A stretch of 64,000 bases of DNA from CAIODY01 sp046051225 (lineage in GTDB: Bacteria > Bacteroidota > Bacteroidia > Chitinophagales > CAIODY01), in assembly GCA_046051225.1 (NCBI GenBank), contig JBJOOR010000003.1:248001-312000 (forward strand), written 5' to 3'. Below, piece by piece: positions 51,053 through 60,623 of the stretch. Each line of letters starts with the position of its first letter. Position 1 is the stretch's first letter. The translations under genes and the position numbers were made by a program. The notes beneath the pieces were generated by a model, which made no database searches, was not told where the DNA came from, and was given only the letters and a program-made list of their open reading frames with translations.

Positions 51053-51880
51053 ATGCAATCAAAAGCCTATATTATTGCTTCATTATTACTACTATTTAGT
51101 ATTCATTCTTTTGCACAAACTTCGTTACCATATTACACTAGTTTTGAAACAGTAACACAGCAAAGTGATTGGACGGAATTTAGAAATGGAGCTACTGCTA
51201 ATTCGGGCTACGTGTTTGATAATACGTTGGCATATTCTGGCACTTCTTCACTTGCACACAACTATCCAGTAGGTGGAAGTTCTGCAACGAATGATTGGAT
51301 AGTTTCTCCCCCATTTAACTTTGCAAGTGGTGGAAAAATTGATTCTATCCGTCATGATTTTTATGGTTTCGGTTCGCCCATGGCTGGTGATACTGTTGCC
51401 ATATATTTATTAGTTGGGAATCAAAATCCAACGTTAGCATCATCAAAATTATTATTAATGGATTATAGAGGCATTAATTATGTCAATAATGGCACATGGA
51501 ATATTGATACGAATATTGTAATTCCACCTACCATAGGTCAATGCTATATTGCATTTCGATATACTACGATAGTAAATTGGTTGGATGTCAGGTTTGATAA
51601 TCTTCATATTACAAGTAATGAAGTAGCAGGAATTAATTCAGTAAATAGAACGACAAACGATTTTGTAATTTATCCTAATCCAACCGATAATTTTATTTCC
51701 ATTTCAAATGATATTTCCGCAAATGCAAAAATTGTTATCAGCGATATAAGCGGTAAAATTTTTAAAATGGATATGGATAATAAAAATCAAATTGATATTC
51801 ATGATTTGCAATCAGGGGTATATTTTCTGAAAATAACCGATGGTGATGTATCTATAGAAAAATCATTTATTAAAAAATAA
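51053..51880 (+). CDS. Secreted protein with T9SS sorting domain
   Basis: The ATG at 51053 gives a standard signal peptide (MQSKAYIIASLLLLFSIHSFA, then QTS); the in-frame GTG at 51008 adds residues with no sense. The roughly 275-residue product has an N-terminal jelly-roll-like domain (YYTSFETVTQQSDWTEF, WIVSPPFNF, FRYTTIVNWLDVRFDNLHI) of the choice-of-anchor/MAM-like type. The T9SS type A tail (FVIYPNPTDNFISIS ... GVYFLKI) is at about 200-275. Function unknown; surface adhesion is possible. Confidence 0.85.
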   Translation: MQSKAYIIASLLLLFSIHSFAQTSLPYYTSFETVTQQSDWTEFRNGATANSGYVFDNTLAYSGTSSLAHNYPVGGSSATNDWIVSPPFNFASGGKIDSIRHDFYGFGSPMAGDTVAIYLLVGNQNPTLASSKLLLMDYRGINYVNNGTWNIDTNIVIPPTIGQCYIAFRYTTIVNWLDVRFDNLHITSNEVAGINSVNRTTNDFVIYPNPTDNFISISNDISANAKIVISDISGKIFKMDMDNKNQIDIHDLQSGVYFLKITDGDVSIEKSFIKK

Positions 51881-51955
51881 TGTATAGGATTTCTTCATAA
51901 TTGTAAAAGAGTATCCGTTGTTTTTTCATACCAAATAAATATTTTTCCAGAATAA

Positions 51956-51988
51956 TTTGTTTACTAACTTTTTGTGTTGTTATCTTTG
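51956..51988 (+). promoter_or_regulatory. Promoter of the SAM riboswitch transcript
   Basis: TTTG at 51956-51959 and TATCTTTG at 51981-51988 are 21 bp apart, a full Bacteroidota promoter match, 25 bp before the aptamer. Confidence 0.65.
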
Positions 51989-52013
51989 CATCACGTTCTT
52001 TAATACAATTATT

Positions 52014-52120
52014 CTTATCCAGAAAGACAGAGGGAATTGACCCGATGACGTCTTGACAACCCTTTCGAGCAATCGAAAGAAGGTGCCAAATTCAACTCCG
52101 AGCAATCGGAGGTAGATAAG
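52014..52120 (+). ncRNA. SAM-I riboswitch (S box)
   Basis: P1 is CTTATC (52014-52019) with GATAAG (52115-52120). The core shows AGAGGGA, then GACCCGATGACGTCTTGACAACC, the CGAGCAATCG-type P3 hairpin, AAGGTGCCAAATTC, and an ACTCCGAGCAATCGGAGGT P4 hairpin. These match the S-box consensus. A terminator follows at 52156. By family, S-adenosylmethionine binding would favour termination, so the downstream methionine-branch genes are expressed when SAM is low. Confidence 0.93.
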
Positions 52121-52155
52121 TTAGAAAACAGCAATTAATTAATTCTAGAAATATT

Positions 52156-52192
52156 AAAAGCTCTTCTGACTTGTCGGAAGAGCTTTTTTCAT
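52156..52192 (+). terminator. Terminator of the SAM riboswitch
   Basis: AAAAGCTCTTC... pairs with ...GAAGAGCTTTT over about 14 bp with a tiny loop and a T-run. It is the likely expression platform, 36 bp after P1 and about 107 bp before the coding start. Confidence 0.9.
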
Positions 52193-52298
52193 TTTAAGCC
52201 CTTCCGATAAGTTATTTTTCTCACTCTCATTTCTTTTGGATAAGATTATTGAAACAGAACATCAACCAATGTTTTAACAATTTAATCCAACAAAAAAA

Positions 52299-53489
52299 AT
52301 GCAAGAAGCAACAAAAATTTTACACAGTATTCCTGTAGATGAGCTTACAGGAGCCATTAGCACACCCATTTATCAAACCTCAACATTTGTACAACAATCG
52401 CCAGGTGTAAACAAAGGCTATGATTATGCACGAAGCAATAACCCTACTCGAAAAGTTTTAGAAGATGTAATAGCATCATTAGAAAATGGAAAAAAAGGTT
52501 ATGCATTTGCCAGCGGCTTAGCTGCCATTGATGCCGTTATTAAACTATTGCAAACAGGCGATGAGATTATTGCAGTAGATGATATTTATGGCGGTGCCTT
52601 CAGATTATTTACACATATTTATAAAAAATTTGGTATCACAGTAAAGTATGTAGATGCTACAAATACAGCGAATATTGCAAATGCCATTAGTTCGAAAACA
52701 AAATTGATTTGGCTTGAAAGCCCAACCAACCCTACGCTTAAAATTTCGGATATTAAAGAGATTGCAAAAATTGCAAAAGCAAACAACGTCTTGTTGTGTG
52801 TTGACAATACGTTTGCATCGCCAGCTTCACAAAAACCAATTGATTTGGGTGCTGATATTGTTATTCATTCGGCTACAAAATATTTAGCTGGGCATAGTGA
52901 TTTAATTGCAGGATTAGTAATAACCAACAGCAATGAATTAGGCGAAAAAATAAAATTTATTCAAAATGCATCGGGTGCAATATTGTCGCCATTTGATAGT
53001 TGGCTGGTGATTCGTGGCATTGAAACATTATCACTAAGAGTGAAACAACATTCAGAAAATGCACAACGTATTGCCGAATTTTTATTAACGCAAGATGCTG
53101 TAAACCATGTGTATTACCCAGGTTTACCACTTCACAAAAATCATCATATTGCCAACCAGCAACAAAAATATTTTGGTGGAGTGGTTACGTTCGATTTAAA
53201 AACAGACGACAAAGCATTAGCCACCAAAATTGTAAGCCATACTAAATATTTTAAACTGGCTGAAAGTTTAGGCGGTGTAAAAAGTTTAATCTGTTTGCCA
53301 TGCGAAATGACACACAAATCTATTCCAGCCGAAATTCGCTACCAATCGGGTGTTACGGATAGTTTAATTAGATTATCAGTTGGATTAGAAGATGCAGATG
53401 ATTTAATTGAAGATTTAAAACAAGCCTTTCAATTAGCATTTAATCATTACGAACAAAAACATTTTATCGAACTTTTAAAAAATTTATAA
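52299..53489 (+). CDS. Trans-sulfuration PLP enzyme (cystathionine gamma-synthase / O-acylhomoserine sulfhydrylase type)
   Basis: The 396-residue enzyme has Cys/Met-metabolism PLP features: YDYARSNNPTRKVLEDVIASLENG, FASGLAAI, the PLP lysine in HSATKYLAGHSD, and ESLGGVKSLICLPCEMTHKSIP. By family it joins homoserine esters with cysteine or sulfide. The SAM riboswitch and the adjacent homoserine dehydrogenase favour a role in methionine synthesis rather than cystathionine lyase activity. The exact substrate is not decidable here. Confidence 0.92.
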   Translation: MQEATKILHSIPVDELTGAISTPIYQTSTFVQQSPGVNKGYDYARSNNPTRKVLEDVIASLENGKKGYAFASGLAAIDAVIKLLQTGDEIIAVDDIYGGAFRLFTHIYKKFGITVKYVDATNTANIANAISSKTKLIWLESPTNPTLKISDIKEIAKIAKANNVLLCVDNTFASPASQKPIDLGADIVIHSATKYLAGHSDLIAGLVITNSNELGEKIKFIQNASGAILSPFDSWLVIRGIETLSLRVKQHSENAQRIAEFLLTQDAVNHVYYPGLPLHKNHHIANQQQKYFGGVVTFDLKTDDKALATKIVSHTKYFKLAESLGGVKSLICLPCEMTHKSIPAEIRYQSGVTDSLIRLSVGLEDADDLIEDLKQAFQLAFNHYEQKHFIELLKNL

Positions 53490-53491
53490 CC

Positions 53492-54745
53492 ATGACAAGA
53501 AAAAAATTAAACATCGGATTATTTGGTTTTGGATGTGTAGGATATGGCTTGCATGAAGTATTGCAAAAAACACCTGCATTAAATGCTACCATAAAACGTA
53601 TTTGTGTAAAAGATAAAAACAAACAACGGCAGCTTTCATCCGAGCATTTTACATTTGATAAAAATGAATTGCTAAATGATGATACAATAAACACCATTGT
53701 AGAATTAATTGATGATGCAGATGCGGCATTTGAAATTGTGAAAACTGCTTTGCAAAAAGGCAAGGCAGTGGTAACGGCAAATAAGAAAATGATAGCCGAA
53801 CATTTTGATGAATTATTGCAATTGCAAAAACAATACAATGTGCCGCTGCTATATGAAGCAGCTTGTTGTGCCAGTATTCCTATCATTCGAAATTTGGAAG
53901 AATATTACGATAACGATTTATTAGAATCTATTGAAGGAATTGTAAATGGTTCTACCAATTATATTCTTACTAAAATAGCCGAAGAAAACATTTCATATGC
54001 CGATGCATTGCAACAAGCACAACAAAAAGGATACGCCGAATCGAACCCCGTGATGGATACAGGTGGCTTTGATGCCAAATACAAGTTGCTTATTTTAATT
54101 GCACATGCTTTTGGTGTGGTAGCAGTGCCTGACGATATTTTTAATATCGGCATTGATAAATTAGGTGCTATGGAATTGAATTATGCAAAAGAAAAAGGTT
54201 TGAAAATAAAATTGGTGGCTTATGCCGAAAAGACTTTTGAGGGAAAAATAAAAGCATTTGTATTGCCGAAATTTGTAGATAAAAATGATAAACTCTTTTC
54301 GGTAGATGATGTTTTTAATGGCGTAAAAACAAAATCGTATTTCAGCGATGTACAATTTTTTGTGGGCAAGGGTGCTGGCGCCTACCCTACTGCATCGGCG
54401 GTACTTTCAGACATTTCAGCATTAAGTTATGATTACAGATATGAATACAAAAAATTGAATCAAAAAGAAACATTAGAAACTGATTCGGAAGTATTGCTTA
54501 GAATATTTTTGCGCCACGATTTAGAATACGGTTCATCTTTTAAACAATATTTTGAAGAAATAAATGAATCGTATGTAAATGATAATTCGGGATATATAAT
54601 TGGCAATATCTCATTAAAAAATGTGAAAGAAATTGCTGCCAGAAAAAATGCAGATTCATCCATCATACTTTTTGAAACAATTAATCGGACAATAAAAAAC
54701 AAACACAAAAAATCAATTGAAAAAGAATATAAATTTACTAACTAA
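53492..54745 (+). CDS. Homoserine dehydrogenase
   Basis: The 417-residue enzyme reduces aspartate semialdehyde to homoserine, the precursor for threonine and methionine. It has the Rossmann start NIGLFGFGCVGYGLHEVL, the VVTANKKM segment, and the catalytic YEAACCASIPIIRNLEEYY and EGIVNGSTNYILTKI ... GYAESNPVMDTGGFDAKYK blocks. A C-terminal ACT-like region is likely (about 345-417). It starts 2 bp after the PLP enzyme, so both share the SAM riboswitch. Confidence 0.95.
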   Translation: MTRKKLNIGLFGFGCVGYGLHEVLQKTPALNATIKRICVKDKNKQRQLSSEHFTFDKNELLNDDTINTIVELIDDADAAFEIVKTALQKGKAVVTANKKMIAEHFDELLQLQKQYNVPLLYEAACCASIPIIRNLEEYYDNDLLESIEGIVNGSTNYILTKIAEENISYADALQQAQQKGYAESNPVMDTGGFDAKYKLLILIAHAFGVVAVPDDIFNIGIDKLGAMELNYAKEKGLKIKLVAYAEKTFEGKIKAFVLPKFVDKNDKLFSVDDVFNGVKTKSYFSDVQFFVGKGAGAYPTASAVLSDISALSYDYRYEYKKLNQKETLETDSEVLLRIFLRHDLEYGSSFKQYFEEINESYVNDNSGYIIGNISLKNVKEIAARKNADSSIILFETINRTIKNKHKKSIEKEYKFTN

Positions 54746-54785
54746 AAAAATGTGATGACAAAAGATATTGGTATGTATGGTTGTA

Positions 54786-55151
54786 TTAAAAAACCAATAT
54801 AGTCATTTGTTCTATTATTTCATTAAACTGCTTACTAGTAAAGGAATTTGGTAATTCATTTTTAAGAATTACCAATAAATCTTTTTCTGATTGGCTAATA
54901 TTCAAACTCAAAGCTTTGGTGATTAATTTATCAATTTCGAATTGGAGTAATCGTATTAATAAATGATTCGGTAACAAAAAAGAGTATTCTGGTTTGTGTT
55001 CTGATATAGCTAAGTTAAAGAGGTATACAGAATTTTCACAATTATTAGCATTGTAATATATACCATTAATTTTTCTAATCAAATCACCATACCGATTAGC
55101 CAATTGTAGTTGTTCTGATTCATACTTAATAAACTCTGCTCGTTGTTTCAT
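54786..55151 (-). CDS. Small protein of unknown function
   Basis: The 121-residue, largely helical product has no signal or membrane segment and no recognised domain. It shows an N-terminal charged helix (MKQRAEFIKYESEQLQL), YNANNCENSVYLFNLAI, and a C-terminal LLVILKNELPNSF helix. It is convergent with the homoserine dehydrogenase. A hairpin upstream (55188-55222) separates it from the next gene. Coding is likely but not certain. Confidence 0.55.
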   Translation of the reverse strand: MKQRAEFIKYESEQLQLANRYGDLIRKINGIYYNANNCENSVYLFNLAISEHKPEYSFLLPNHLLIRLLQFEIDKLITKALSLNISQSEKDLLVILKNELPNSFTSKQFNEIIEQMTILVF

Positions 55152-55187
55152 TTGTCCATAGTATTGATGTTTCGTATGGAATATATA

Positions 55188-55222
55188 AAAAATTGTTAGG
55201 GTTTTTACGCCCTAACAATTTT
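55188..55222. terminator. Hairpin with A/T flanks
   Basis: AAAATTGTTAGGG and CCCTAACAATTTT make a 13-bp stem around TTTTTACG. It lies after the DUF998-like gene (minus strand) and may end that transcript. Confidence 0.7.
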
Positions 55223-55332
55223 AATTAAGAAAGAATTAGTGGTTTAATAATAATTAACTTTCCCTTTGTAAAGATATGCTAATTATAAATCAAATAGATA
55301 CTATGGGTGTTGTGACAAGGGTTGCCTGTATC

Positions 55333-55992
55333 TTACTTTGTCATTTTATACAGATGCATATCTAACATACAAATCCATGATAAAAAGAAAAGAAAAGTAA
55401 TTTTTTGAATGATAGGAAGAAGTGAAATAAAGAACCCTGTTTTGTATATAAAATAATTCCCCATCATCATAGTTAAACAAAATGTACCATAGCTAAAAAA
55501 AGCATACAATTGCTTTCTATAAAGACCGATAAAAACTCCAGTCAACGCTATTGTACCTAATGTTCCAGCAACATTAATAACTATGTCGTGAAAATCAGTA
55601 AACAAAAAAACAGTACCCATCATAGCAGCAATTCCTGTATATCGAATAATAGAATTCAAAGGACTATTGTTAAAAAGTTTTGGTATGAAAAACCAAAATA
55701 CTGAAAGTGTAAAGCATAGCAATACCATTGCTGTTAATGCAATAGGTTGTGCCGAATTAAGTTCCCTATTCTTTGCATATCTTCCCAATAAATCACACCA
55801 ATAGTTTTGTAACCAATCGAATCCTACTGTTGTTCTGTTAGCGGAAGAACCACCAGGATAAAAAAGTGTTGCAGTAATGTATAAACATACAAAGAGTACA
55901 ATACCAAATATAGGTATAAGTATAGTAAAATTACCCTTAGTATGTGCTGTCGAAGGGAAATTATTTATACTGTTTTCTTTTGAATTTTTCAT
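55333..55992 (-). CDS. DUF998-like integral membrane protein
   Basis: The 219-residue protein has six hydrophobic helices (starting about 22-45 and ending about 190-212). The FYPGGS and NYWCDLLG segments after helix 1 recall DUF998 proteins, which form a six-helix fold of unknown function. The N-terminal 20 residues are polar and cytosolic. The assignment is tentative; no context supports a role. Confidence 0.6.
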   Translation of the reverse strand: MKNSKENSINNFPSTAHTKGNFTILIPIFGIVLFVCLYITATLFYPGGSSANRTTVGFDWLQNYWCDLLGRYAKNRELNSAQPIALTAMVLLCFTLSVFWFFIPKLFNNSPLNSIIRYTGIAAMMGTVFLFTDFHDIVINVAGTLGTIALTGVFIGLYRKQLYAFFSYGTFCLTMMMGNYFIYKTGFFISLLPIIQKITFLFFLSWICMLDMHLYKMTK

Positions 55993-56217
55993 GGTTGAAT
56001 ATCACACGTTTTTACTATCACTGCATCAAATGTAAGATTTGCTACTCATGAATATAAATATTTAATTCATCTTTTTAAATCGCCAAATTGAACACATAAC
56101 AACAATTTAGTTATCCGATACATCAGTAAAATCCATTCTCAGTTTAAGTATTAAATCTAGTAGGAAAAGAATATGCGTTAATTTGAAATAAGTACCTTTA
56201 CTTCAAATTTCATTGTC

Positions 56218-56979
56218 ATGAAAAAAATACTTGTACTTATTTTCTTCGTTGTTGGTATAGCTCCTACCTATGCTTGGGGTACGAAAGGACACCATATTGT
56301 TGCAGTAATAGCAAAGCAATATTTGGAAAAGGGAGTACAAGATTCTGTGCAAAAATATTTAGGGGACATCCCATTTGAAGATGCTGCTACATGGATGGAT
56401 GACATGCGAAAAGACAAGACTTACGATTATATGAAGCCGTGGCATTATGTAAACATTGAAAAAGATAAAACGTATGTAAAAAATACAGAAGCTAATATCA
56501 TTAATGAATTAAGTAAAGTAATGGATGAGTTACATAATAAATCAAAGCATTCTAAGAGCGAAATAAGCATGGATTTAAAAATACTATTCCACCTTATTGG
56601 TGATATACACATGCCTTTGCATGTGGGTTATGCAAGTGATAAAGGAGGTAATAACATAGCAATTCTTTTTTTAGATAAGCCCTCAAACCTTCATCGGGTG
56701 TGGGATACTGAAATCATTGAAACAAAGAATATTACTGCTGAAAATTGTCTAAAAATACCAAATAGTTTATCGACTCAAACTATCACAAAATTACAGAGGG
56801 GGGATGTCGAAAAATGGATGCATGAATCACGTACGTTACTTGAAACTGTGTATGCGTTTAATGAAAATATTACGCAAGACTATATAGATAAAAATGCACC
56901 TATTGTTGAAAAACAATTATTGCTTGCTGGGGTTCGATTGGCGAAAATCCTCAACCAAACATTTGCAGCGAAAAAATGA
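56218..56979 (+). CDS. S1/P1-type nuclease, secreted
   Basis: The 253-residue product has a signal peptide (ending APTYA) and then WGTKGHHIVAVIA, the N-terminal Trp-Gly with the first metal ligands of the family. Further zinc ligands are in DDMRKDKTYDYMKPWHYVNI, LFHLIGDIHMPLHVG and NLHRVWDTEII. By family it cleaves single-stranded DNA/RNA and 3'-nucleotides using three zinc ions. Periplasmic or secreted; nutrient salvage is the probable use. Confidence 0.94.
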   Translation: MKKILVLIFFVVGIAPTYAWGTKGHHIVAVIAKQYLEKGVQDSVQKYLGDIPFEDAATWMDDMRKDKTYDYMKPWHYVNIEKDKTYVKNTEANIINELSKVMDELHNKSKHSKSEISMDLKILFHLIGDIHMPLHVGYASDKGGNNIAILFLDKPSNLHRVWDTEIIETKNITAENCLKIPNSLSTQTITKLQRGDVEKWMHESRTLLETVYAFNENITQDYIDKNAPIVEKQLLLAGVRLAKILNQTFAAKK

Positions 56980-56990
56980 TGTATTAAAAG

Positions 56991-59900
56991 TTACCCTCTT
57001 TTTTTATTTTCCGAATCTGACAACGCCTTCAAAATAGTATTTTTCTTTTGTTCAGCGACATTCCCTACAACACTATCATACTCTACCTTTACACGATACC
57101 CTTTAATCCTTGTTTCTTTTGAATTCTCTTTTGCAAGAAGTCCATCAAGGTAGGTATCAATTTGTTCTGGAACAAAATACAGTACCTTTTCTTGTTGTTC
57201 GGGTGTTAGAGTAGTAGCCGCTATACTTTTGATAGCCATTATTGTTTTTATATCCGTTGAACAAGAAATTACCACGTCATACACATCTGCTAAACACTTT
57301 TCAATGTTATGCACTTCCCATTCTTTCTCTGTAGTCATGCAAATTTCAATGGCAATGTTTTTTCCATTGCGCTCTATCGCTATATCCACCCTACCTTTCC
57401 CATCACTCGTTGGTGCTTCAATGACTGCTTTAAATCCTTTGGATTCAGCCATACGCTTAATCTGTGCTTGCAAATGTCTATGTTGACTTTGTTCTTTTTG
57501 CTTGATGACTTTTTCAGCACTTTCTTGATAGTCAATTTCAATAGGTGGTGTTGGTATACTGCTGCTTCTTACAACTGGTTTTGGCGGTATAATTCGTGGT
57601 TTCTCAACAATAGAGGTATCTTCCACTTCTTGTTCTTGCATATCACTCGAAAGCGCCATTAACTGGGCTTCTACGTCCTCTCTATGGCTTGCATAGGTGG
57701 CTCGTGAAAGTGCAATAACTTCTTCTTTTATTGCTGCCGATATATCAATATCCATCGTTGGCAATGGAATCGTTTCCAAAGAAAAATCAGCATCGGGTCT
57801 TTCAATTCGTGCAATGGCTTGACCCGTGTTTAGGCTCTCTAAATCCATTCGCTCAAAAGAACTAAAGCCACTCTCAAAGCGTTTTGCATCGGTATCACCC
57901 AACCTAAAACATATTCTTGTAGCTGCATTAGATACCACGGAACTTGCTAGCTCTGTATCATATTTTACTAACTGCTGCATGTCTTGATGCGCTAACACCA
58001 AGCCCACATGATATTTGCGAGCTCCCGACAATATTGCAGACATGGATGGTGTAATGAAATTCTGAAACTCATCAATGTAGATGAAGAAGTTTTTTCGTTC
58101 CTCTTTTGCTTTCCGTGTCATGGCGGCTTGATGGATTTTTGAAACAATAATTGTTCCTAATAAATAACTGTTTTCATTACCGATTAATCCTTGCGAAAGC
58201 TTCACTAACACAATTTTTTGTTGGTCTAATAAGTGTTCAAAGTCAATCCCTTTGCGCTGTGCCACCATGTTGCGAATCAACTTAGGGCGAAGAAAACTAT
58301 CCAATCTAGTTAAAATAGAGCCAATAGAACTACTCTTGAGTAATGGATATTCTTTCTGCCAATAGTAGCGAACAGAAGGGTCTTGGACAGTTTTCAATAT
58401 ATCCTCTCTGAATCTTTTTTCTACTAAAAATCTTCGTAAATCAATCATTGTCCCTCCTTGGGAACTTTCAAGAAAAGCTAAAATAGCATTAGCTAACACT
58501 GAATTCATCTGGTCACCCCATGAGGTGCTTAACCGCTTAAACACGGCAACTAAATCAGAAGACAAAATATCTTTTTCGATTTCTGAATGAGCGGTGAGGA
58601 AATTAAAACCCACAGGAAAATCTCGGTCTGATGGGTCAATAATCAACACATCTTTTCTGCGATGTTCGGGAATATGCGGTAAAATATTTTCTATCAAATC
58701 GCCATGTGGGTCAAGGACTGCAACACCATTCCCTAACGCAATATCTTGGGCAATATGATGTAGCAACATCGTTGATTTTCCTGTACCTGTTGCACCAATA
58801 ACATGGGTGTGTTTTAGTCGTTGACTAGAAGTAATTGTTACCTCTTTTTCTTTGCCTTGATGTCTGTTTTTCCCTAATACAAATTCATGTCCATTAGTTA
58901 CTAAAGGTGCTACTTTTGTTTTTCGAGTGTCCTTTATCAGTTTAGAGGAAACAACTGATACAGAAGGAAAATGAACGATGGTGGCTAATTCCTGTGTGTT
59001 GAGTAACATTCCTAAACGACACGATTGACGGAGTAACACATCATTCATCTTGCTATCAATTCCCTGTACTTCATTGGTTAATGGAATCAAACTATTCCAT
59101 GGCGAATTATAAATCCGAACGAACGATTTTTCTATAGTAGTTGAAAGGGTAGCAACATTTTGCGCACTGTTACCAATACTCACTATTCTCATCACTACAC
59201 CGAAGAGCGGTGAACTGATTTTCTCTTTTGCTAGCGCTACCATTTCAGGGGCATCTGCAAAAAAAGAATCTCCATCCATATCAATAACCGAACGCATAAC
59301 ACTCTCTGCCCAAGGGCTCTGCGCTCCTTGAAAGAGAATTTGCAACACAACACTTTCATCTTCTTGTATGTTTTCAAGTGTACCAACTATTCCAATGAAT
59401 GGGTCTATGGTAAAATCATCCGTCATAACTACTGGGCGCATAAATTCATCACGTAATCCAAAGTCAAGGACACGAGCATGTCGTCCATTTGCCACACAGG
59501 TTTGTATATGGTCTGTTTGTTCTGTAATACTACACTCTGGGAAGTAGGCTTTGGTTTGACTAACAACTTGTAATGCATCAGATTCACGACAAACTAGTTG
59601 AATAGTAATGGAAGAATAGGTGCCAATAATTTCAAAAGAAACTGGATAGTTAAACTGCCCTAATGTCTGTAGGAAATGCGCTGTTTGTTCACCATTTATT
59701 TTCGTTCCTTGAGGTAGGGAAACCATAAAAACGTTTAAAGTTTCCAATGATTCAAACGTATATCCCCTAATCGATGTATCTGTTTCTTCCTCAAGTACTT
59801 TCTTTTTTGCTCCACCAACTGCCTCTAAGAAGCTGCTTATCCATGTAGGTCTTTTGCCGTCATCTATAACTGACTTTCGCTGCGGTATATGAAAAAAGAA

Positions 59901-60014
59901 CGGCGTAAAAACTGGTTCTACATGAATGGGTGTTGCAAACAATTGCCATCCCCTGCCACGTTTTTCCCAGTCATAGAATTGCTGCGTTAGTTTTTCAGAA
60001 AGTGAGGGTTGCAT
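56991..60014 (-). CDS. TraD/HerA-like DNA-pumping ATPase fused to a PD-(D/E)XK-like nuclease domain
   Basis: The 1007-residue protein has an unrecognised N-terminal region (1 to about 395), then a VirD4/TraD-type ATPase: Walker A GATGTGKST (about 406), VLDPHGDLIENIL, Walker B FFIYIDEFQNF (about 645) and the LVLAHQDMQQL / ATRICFRLGDTDAKRFE segments of type IV coupling proteins. After a Pro-rich linker, residues about 840-960 have GKGRVDIAIERNGKNIAIEICM, which looks like the D...ExK-type core of restriction-endonuclease folds (Cys where Lys is usual). No relaxase or Vir/Tra genes accompany it. Confidence 0.8.
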   Translation of the reverse strand: MQPSLSEKLTQQFYDWEKRGRGWQLFATPIHVEPVFTPFFFHIPQRKSVIDDGKRPTWISSFLEAVGGAKKKVLEEETDTSIRGYTFESLETLNVFMVSLPQGTKINGEQTAHFLQTLGQFNYPVSFEIIGTYSSITIQLVCRESDALQVVSQTKAYFPECSITEQTDHIQTCVANGRHARVLDFGLRDEFMRPVVMTDDFTIDPFIGIVGTLENIQEDESVVLQILFQGAQSPWAESVMRSVIDMDGDSFFADAPEMVALAKEKISSPLFGVVMRIVSIGNSAQNVATLSTTIEKSFVRIYNSPWNSLIPLTNEVQGIDSKMNDVLLRQSCRLGMLLNTQELATIVHFPSVSVVSSKLIKDTRKTKVAPLVTNGHEFVLGKNRHQGKEKEVTITSSQRLKHTHVIGATGTGKSTMLLHHIAQDIALGNGVAVLDPHGDLIENILPHIPEHRRKDVLIIDPSDRDFPVGFNFLTAHSEIEKDILSSDLVAVFKRLSTSWGDQMNSVLANAILAFLESSQGGTMIDLRRFLVEKRFREDILKTVQDPSVRYYWQKEYPLLKSSSIGSILTRLDSFLRPKLIRNMVAQRKGIDFEHLLDQQKIVLVKLSQGLIGNENSYLLGTIIVSKIHQAAMTRKAKEERKNFFIYIDEFQNFITPSMSAILSGARKYHVGLVLAHQDMQQLVKYDTELASSVVSNAATRICFRLGDTDAKRFESGFSSFERMDLESLNTGQAIARIERPDADFSLETIPLPTMDIDISAAIKEEVIALSRATYASHREDVEAQLMALSSDMQEQEVEDTSIVEKPRIIPPKPVVRSSSIPTPPIEIDYQESAEKVIKQKEQSQHRHLQAQIKRMAESKGFKAVIEAPTSDGKGRVDIAIERNGKNIAIEICMTTEKEWEVHNIEKCLADVYDVVISCSTDIKTIMAIKSIAATTLTPEQQEKVLYFVPEQIDTYLDGLLAKENSKETRIKGYRVKVEYDSVVGNVAEQKKNTILKALSDSENKKRG

Positions 60015-60017
60015 AGA

Positions 60018-60548
60018 CTACCATGATTTACCTTTTATTTCCCGTTCCAATTCCGTCAATCCACGAACCCCTTTGGTAGTCATAATATCATCCAATACCT
60101 CTTGAATACAGTTGTGTACACAAGTCTTAAAGGCAATTTGTGCATCCATCTGATAAAATGTTTTGGAGTCCATAATGGCATTTACATTAACAGACTTTCG
60201 TACTATTTTTTCAAGAAATCCATGTCTATGAACTAACCACCAAGACACAAAATATCCTGTGCCATAGGGAGCTGCACATAAATCAAAGGTGTCTTCACCC
60301 GATATAATTCGCAAGTATATTCTGTTAGCAGAAAAAAGATTTCCTTCCGAACGTTTTATCATTTTAACAGTAGCAATGACTTGTCTTTCGTGCAATGCTT
60401 TTTCAACTGATTTATAAAACAATTCTGTTGAAAATTGAACCTTGTTAAAGTAGTGATGCCAGTGGGATACGACAATTGTAGAATCAGTAAATACCCCTGA
60501 ATACGCTAAGAAAAAAATCAAAAGTAGTAATACAATAAAATACGCCAT
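60018..60548 (-). CDS. Single-helix membrane-anchored protein linked to the TraD/HerA-like gene
   Basis: The 176-residue product starts with one membrane helix (about 1-18, AYFIVLLLLIFFLAYSGVF) and continues as a soluble alpha/beta domain with SANRIYLRIISGEDTFDLCAAPYGTGYFVSWWLVHRHG and a helical C-terminus. No family assigned. Its stop is 3 bp before the ATPase start, so the two are co-transcribed and the protein may anchor the ATPase at the membrane. Confidence 0.75.
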   Translation of the reverse strand: MAYFIVLLLLIFFLAYSGVFTDSTIVVSHWHHYFNKVQFSTELFYKSVEKALHERQVIATVKMIKRSEGNLFSANRIYLRIISGEDTFDLCAAPYGTGYFVSWWLVHRHGFLEKIVRKSVNVNAIMDSKTFYQMDAQIAFKTCVHNCIQEVLDDIMTTKGVRGLTELEREIKGKSW

Positions 60549-60623
60549 ATGATGAGTTTTATATGAAGTGAATAAATAAGAATAGAACTACAAATGTAAC
60601 TCTATTCTTATATAAATACCAAA

